Notes under the pieces: generated by a model
Told to the model about the DNA's origin: nothing
What the model saw: only the letters and a program-made list of their open reading frames with translations
Databases searched by the model: none
DNA from: Desulfomonile tiedjei DSM 6799
Lineage (GTDB): Bacteria > Desulfobacterota > Desulfomonilia > Desulfomonilales > Desulfomonilaceae
Assembly: GCF_000266945.1 (NCBI RefSeq)
Contig: NC_018025.1
Span: 744,001-808,000 of the forward strand
DNA: 64,000 nucleotides
Reading direction: 5' to 3'
Program-made: the position numbers and the translations under genes
Shown: positions 60,328-64,000 of the stretch, piece by piece
How positions within the stretch are numbered: position 1 is the first letter of the stretch
How the letters are laid out: every line of letters starts with the position of its first letter

Positions 60328-61122
60328 TTAGAAAGCCTTATCAGGCTTCCAGACCTTCCACACGTTTCCCACCAGTTCGGGGCCTGGTTTTAAGGTCGGC
60401 TTTCCCGGCTGCCAACCGGATGGGGTAGCCTCTCCTGACTGTCGCACGTGCTGAAATGCTTTTACCTGTCGGATCAGTTCAGAAACATTTCGTCCCACTG
60501 ACGGGGTTAAGATTTCCATTGCCTGGATTGTTCCATCCGGGTCAATTATAAATCTTCCACGAATGTTGACCCCGGACTCCTGGTCATAAATCCCGTAAAT
60601 CTTGCCGATCAGTCCTCCCGCATCTGACAGCATTGGAAATGGAACGCCGCCGGGGATCATCTTGGACAGCTCGGTTTCCTGCCATATCTTGTGCGAGAAA
60701 CGACTATCAGTGCTGAGAGCCAGCACTTCGACGCCCAGTGACTTGAGTTCATCGTATTTCGCGGCAACTGCCGTGAGTTCCGTCGGTCAAACGAAGGTGA
60801 AATCCCCAGGATAGAAGCAGAGCGCCACCCATTTACCCTTAAGGTCGGACAGCTTGATGTTCTTGAACTGACCGTTGACAAACGCATTGGCCTCGAAGTC
60901 GGGCGCAGGTTTGCCGACCTTCGCAATAGGCTGCGTTGGTGTCATAGGAGTCTGAATCTGACCACCAGCCGACTCCTGCGCCATGGCGAGGATGGGACCT
61001 CGGGCGGGAGCAACGCACGAACTCGACACTTCTTCACTGGTCGCGGCGAAACCAGTGAGGGAAGTGACGACGATGAGCAGAAGAATGGCAACCATGAGCG
61101 GACTTATTAAGGATCGTTTCAT
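60328..61122 (-). CDS. Exported selenocysteine-containing peroxiredoxin (TGA recoded)
   Basis: 264 aa if the in-frame TGA at 60787-60789 is read as selenocysteine (residue 112). Start ATG 61122, five bases after AGGAGGG. A Sec signal peptide ([20 protein letters not shown]) is followed by an AhpC/Prx1-type domain: [20 protein letters not shown], then FYPGDFTFV-Sec-PTEL. The TGA sits exactly where the peroxidatic cysteine of FVCPTE is found in every normal member. Beyond the TGA the same frame continues with perfect family sequence ([32 protein letters not shown]). The usual resolving cysteine motif VCPxxW is replaced by ATPSGW. A pseudogene is unlikely because only this one codon is changed. 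Confidence 0.9.
60762..60773 (-). promoter_or_regulatory. Candidate bacterial SECIS hairpin
   Basis: Directly downstream of the recoded TGA on the - strand, a stem CGGC/GCCG closes the loop AGUU. The stem starts 13 nt after the UGA. A GU in the apical loop and this distance are features of bacterial SECIS elements read by SelB. Stem pairing can extend by one more pair beyond a mismatch. Confidence 0.55.
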
Positions 61123-61353
61123 CTGAACCCTCCTGTTTTGTGACATAATTTTGGTTTGTTAATAATTTCCCAAGACGGATCCGCATCCATTGCTGAATCA
61201 CCGCATGAGTTCAATCACGTGGCTTAGTAACGATCTCTGTCAGGATACCCCCGATTAACTCCAATCGCAACCTCTGAACGTTGTCGCCGTCGACTGTCGC
61301 CACGGGGCAGGACTGTTGGACGTTGACGTCCGCAATCTTCAAGAATCGTAAAG

Positions 61354-61384
61354 GCTATCTTATGTGCATAGCTGCGAAGTGGTA
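61354..61384 (-). repeat. Dispersed repeat, family D, copy 2
   Basis: 31 bp, inverted relative to 5240-5270, with three differences. It lies in the 319-bp gap between the peroxiredoxin and cbiM genes, in which no other feature was recognised. Confidence 0.65.
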
Positions 61385-61441
61385 TGAGATATCTCATCTT
61401 CATGCGCCGTTGTCTCAAACCGGAACTTCGTTCAAGCAGTT

Positions 61442-62053
61442 TTACGCCGGAGAATTAGCTGGTAGGATTTCCGGTCTGACCTTCCGGATAAACTCCACAC
61501 AGAATACAGTAAGAATGCCTTCAATTCCCGCAACCGGCAAATGAGCGAGAATCACCAAGGTGGCTGCAGAAGCAAAAGATTCACCTGTGGCTGTTAAACA
61601 GATTGCCACACACACAGCCGTGAGCAGGACTGAGCATGCTCCGCAGGCAAAAACGCACACACAGCGCACCAAAGTGAAATCCGAATGTAAGCAATTCCGG
61701 CAGAGTCCTCCGAGAAGGACAGCCGGAAACGCGACGTTAAAAGTGTTCACTCCCAGAACGGTGAGCCCTCCGAACTGAAATAGGACTGCCTGGAGAACAA
61801 GACCTACCAAAATGGCCGGAAAAGCGCTCCATCCCAGGAGAAGTCCGCAAATTCCATTGAGTATGAGATGAACGGAGGAAGGCCCCAGGGGGACATGAAT
61901 GAGCGAAGCGACGAAAAAAACTGAGGCGAAGAGACCTAACGTGGGAAGCTGGTCGTAATCTATTTTCTTGAGTCCGACAGCCGTACCAACAGCAGTAAGC
62001 CCTGCTCCCGTGAGCAATACCGGTGCACTGAGAACTCCTTCGGAAATATGCAT
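61442..62053 (-). CDS. cbiM: CbiM, cobalt ECF transporter metal-binding subunit
   Basis: 203 aa, GGGAG seven bases before the ATG. Begins MHISEGVL with the metal-binding His2; GVNTFNVAFPAV and LNGICGLLLGW match the family. The cobalamin riboswitch upstream shows it is regulated by B12 and so is a cobalt transporter, unlike the nickel-linked paralogue at 57376. No cbiN, cbiQ or cbiO follows within the window, so it must share these with another locus or act alone. C-terminal helices contain several cysteines (LVRCVCVFACGACSVLL) that are not usual. Confidence 0.93.
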   Translation of the reverse strand: MHISEGVLSAPVLLTGAGLTAVGTAVGLKKIDYDQLPTLGLFASVFFVASLIHVPLGPSSVHLILNGICGLLLGWSAFPAILVGLVLQAVLFQFGGLTVLGVNTFNVAFPAVLLGGLCRNCLHSDFTLVRCVCVFACGACSVLLTAVCVAICLTATGESFASAATLVILAHLPVAGIEGILTVFCVEFIRKVRPEILPANSPA

Positions 62054-62185
62054 GATTAACTCCCTGAGAACGCACTGAGCGCAGGTTGTGGAGTGTGCTT
62101 TGAAAAAGCAAACCGCAGCGACACCCTTGATTGGACCGCACGGAATGCACGGCCAAAATCGAACATCGAATATTTTCCTTCGTTA

Positions 62186-62222
62186 GAACAACAAAACCCT
62201 CTCGCCCAGTGGGCTTGAGGGT
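62186..62222 (-). terminator. Rho-independent terminator of the riboswitch
   Basis: On the - strand, CCCTCAAGCCC-ACT-GGGCGAGAGGG forms a hairpin followed by TTTTGTTGTT. It sits between the riboswitch aptamer and cbiM, as an expression platform that stops transcription when cobalamin is bound. Confidence 0.8.
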
Positions 62223-62254
62223 CAATCGACGGTACACCCTCTCTCGCCCGCGCA

Positions 62255-62425
62255 AGAAACATAGGGCACGCGGAAATTCGGGTATTCTGGCTCCCGTTTC
62301 TTCCTACTCTCCGTGCCTTCCCGGAGAAAAAACGCTCCAGTGGCTCATTACGGATTTCGTCTACGGTTACAGCTGCGGGGCAGCGACGGCCTTTCACCGT
62401 CTTCCCCGAAGATCCGGTTTAGGAC
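62255..62425 (-). promoter_or_regulatory. Cobalamin riboswitch upstream of cbiM
   Basis: Reading the - strand, all main conserved blocks occur in order: GGTGAAA (62398-62392), GCTGCCCCGCAGCTGTAA (62384-62367), CCACTGG (62343-62337), GGGAAGG (62322-62316) and the B12 box GAGCCAGAATACCCG (62294-62280). This is the class I adenosylcobalamin aptamer layout. A terminator hairpin follows before cbiM. Confidence 0.93.
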
Positions 62426-62644
62426 AATCTGTTGTTCAACCAGATCGGAGAATAGACGGACCGACCTCACCATGTCAAGGACTTCTCGGTTTGATAATAT
62501 GAACTGCTCCTCATCCCACCAAACCGTAAGTTCGATTAGTTCGTTCTTCTTCTCAGAGAAGATGCAATTTGAGGATCATCGTAACGATTCAGTTACTCGG
62601 GGTAGAGAGAATCTTTTCTCGGATCACAGTCCTTCCAACTTTCC

Positions 62645-62757
62645 AAATCCCCCCAAACCCCCCTTTACTAAGGGGGGAATTTCGGGTTGCTTCTTTACCC
62701 CCCTTTTATAAAGGGGGGGGAGGGGGGATTTTCCCCACGTATAACTGAATGGATCCG
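62645..62757 (-). repeat. Dispersed double-hairpin repeat, family C, copy 2
   Basis: Inverted copy of 15313-15425, sharing the GGTAAAGAAGCAAC linker (here GTTGCTTCTTTACC) and the end ATAACTGAATGGAT. It lies 100 bp upstream of the porin gene. Confidence 0.75.
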
Positions 62758-62860
62758 GATCATCACACATTTTACTTGACACGAAAACGAACAAAGTGCT
62801 ACGCCAATACTATAATCTTAGAAAATTGTACCTGATTGCATTGTAATAGGAGGACGGACC

Positions 62861-64000
62861 ATGCGAGGGACGAGATGTCTCCTTCCAGTAGTACTTTTCG
62901 TGGGTTGTCTCTGTCTTTTTTCTAATCCCCCGGCAATGGCGTGGGAATTCGAGCTGGCGGGATCTTTTAACTGGACGTACGAGTGGTACAATCAGACCGG
63001 TCACAAAGGCTTTTTCGGGCAGTACAATGTGGATAACGGCGGAGCGACCAGAGCCGCCAATCTCAACTTCTGGAATGGCGGCCAGTTCGATACGAATATA
63101 ACCACCTCGGCCGAGGCGAGGTGGTCTTACTTCAATGTGGGATTTCAACCGGTTATCAAGATCAACCCTGCGATAAAGATAACCGGTTTGTACCGATTAG
63201 GGACGTACGGCGACCCGTTTGCTTCCGATTATCACACTCAGGATGCCCCTGGCACGAAAAACGCTTTCAGTGAAGGACAGTGGACACTCTTCTGGGTGAC
63301 AGCGCAGACACCGATCGGTGTATTCGGCATCGGGAAGAGGCCCTGGACCTTCGGAAATGCATTGCAGTACGATGGAGAGGACGCCGCGAGCACCGAATCC
63401 ATATCGCTTACAGTTCCCTATGGGCCTTTGGATATCGGGATCGCTTTTTATCCGTACCGATTTGCAGGAAGCTCCAGCATTCGGGAGGTCGTTGAAAATC
63501 AGGTGTCCCTTGGAGACAATTTCAACCCATACACTATTGCAGTGTACCCCGGCCAGCCTAACGGCGTAAATCCGTACCGACAATATTTCAGTCGTGCTGA
63601 CGGAAGCGGGAGTTTCTCCAAAGACTTCCTGGCATTTGTGATGTATAGCTGCGGGCCGCTAAGAGCCGGCATTCTCGGTTCTTATGGAGCATATCACATC
63701 GGTCCTGAAGCTCAGTTGATTGACCCTGCGGGGATTCCCGCTCAAACCACCTGGGCGGCTCAGGACACGGAACTCTCTCACGGCACCACCTTTCTCAAGT
63801 ACAACAACGGCCGGTTCTTCTTCAATGCGGAGGCAGCGTGGTTATACTGGACGGATCGCTTTGGATCGGACCCCAACGGAGAGGTTACGCCGCCCCATAC
63901 CCGGTATGCGGAGCAGTGGCGCTATATGGTTGAATTGGGGCTGATGGCGGGACCTGCCAAAGTGAGTCTCCTGCATGCCTGGACTCCAGGTCCGGACAGA
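62861..64000 (+). CDS. Outer membrane porin-like beta-barrel protein (partial)
   Basis: First 380 codons; the gene runs off the right edge. AGGAGG lies seven bases before the ATG, and a TATAAT box is at 62811. Signal peptide (CLLPVVLFVGCLCLFSNPPA, cleavage near AMAWEF). The mature part alternates hydrophobic and polar residues with many aromatic and glycine residues (FELAGSFNWTYEWYNQTG, LNFWNGGQFDTNI, LGSYGAYHIGPEAQLI). This matches large porin-like barrels of deltaproteobacteria. Solute is unknown. Confidence 0.78.
   Translation, partial: MRGTRCLLPVVLFVGCLCLFSNPPAMAWEFELAGSFNWTYEWYNQTGHKGFFGQYNVDNGGATRAANLNFWNGGQFDTNITTSAEARWSYFNVGFQPVIKINPAIKITGLYRLGTYGDPFASDYHTQDAPGTKNAFSEGQWTLFWVTAQTPIGVFGIGKRPWTFGNALQYDGEDAASTESISLTVPYGPLDIGIAFYPYRFAGSSSIREVVENQVSLGDNFNPYTIAVYPGQPNGVNPYRQYFSRADGSGSFSKDFLAFVMYSCGPLRAGILGSYGAYHIGPEAQLIDPAGIPAQTTWAAQDTELSHGTTFLKYNNGRFFFNAEAAWLYWTDRFGSDPNGEVTPPHTRYAEQWRYMVELGLMAGPAKVSLLHAWTPGPDR

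Noticed and set aside
60328-61146. Peroxiredoxin as a pseudogene split by a stop codon
   Set aside because: The stop is TGA and replaces only the catalytic cysteine, with intact frame and family sequence on both sides; selenocysteine explains it better.
62776-62816. TTGACA and TATAAT upstream of the porin gene as one promoter
   Set aside because: The two boxes are 29 bp apart, too far for a sigma-70 pair, so only the TATAAT is mentioned.

Overview
The window looks like a chromosomal piece of an anaerobic Desulfobacterota (former Deltaproteobacteria), perhaps near Desulfomonile or other syntrophic sulfate-reducer relatives. This is inferred from gene content: a clade II Sec-type nosZ cluster, ferredoxin-linked oxidoreductases, several xanthine dehydrogenase family hydroxylases, a TRAP transporter, an ECF nickel transporter and a selenocysteine-containing peroxiredoxin. 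No rRNA, tRNA or CRISPR array was seen.

Layout. 1-3257 (- strand): a PaoABC-like molybdenum aldehyde oxidoreductase operon (large subunit cut by the window edge), a cytoplasmic DsbA-family thioredoxin and a peroxiredoxin. 3738-5344: a TetR regulator that appears leaderless, a conserved hypothetical protein, and dispersed repeats. 5476-27386 (+): the nitrous oxide respiration region. It opens with a sigma-54 activator whose receiver domain has lost its phosphorylation residues. A sigma-54 promoter (7107-7122) follows, then a flavin/ferredoxin oxidoreductase, a Rieske protein, a b6-type cytochrome b, a five-haem cytochrome c, nosZ, nosB-like, nosD, nosF, a periplasmic binding protein, nosL, nosY and a TlpA-like thioredoxin. 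A second module carries a double-NosL protein, an FtsX/LolD-type ABC transporter, a polytopic membrane protein and a third NosL-like protein. 27567-33770 (-): a CzcBA-type metal efflux pump with small exported Cys-rich proteins.

34080-51210 (+): a catabolic island. It holds a GntR/FadR regulator, a three-subunit molybdenum hydroxylase, a DctPQM TRAP transporter, a cupin, a DUF2848 hydrolase, a nitrilase-family amidase, a PreA-type ring reductase with ferredoxin domain, a second molybdenum hydroxylase whose molybdopterin subunit is split in two, and a 2-oxoacid:ferredoxin oxidoreductase. Together they suggest anaerobic hydroxylation, reduction and ring opening of an N-heterocyclic carboxylate. 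The substrate is unknown. 51563-54832: a membrane glycosyltransferase-like protein and a short inverse autotransporter. 55234-59919: an MFS transporter and a NikKMLQ-type nickel ECF transporter without its ATPase. 60328-64000: the selenoprotein peroxiredoxin (in-frame TGA exactly at the catalytic cysteine), a lone cbiM under a cobalamin riboswitch with terminator, and the start of an outer membrane porin.

Four families of dispersed palindromic intergenic repeats recur across the window. One copy is a miniature element inserted into another, with an 11-bp target duplication.
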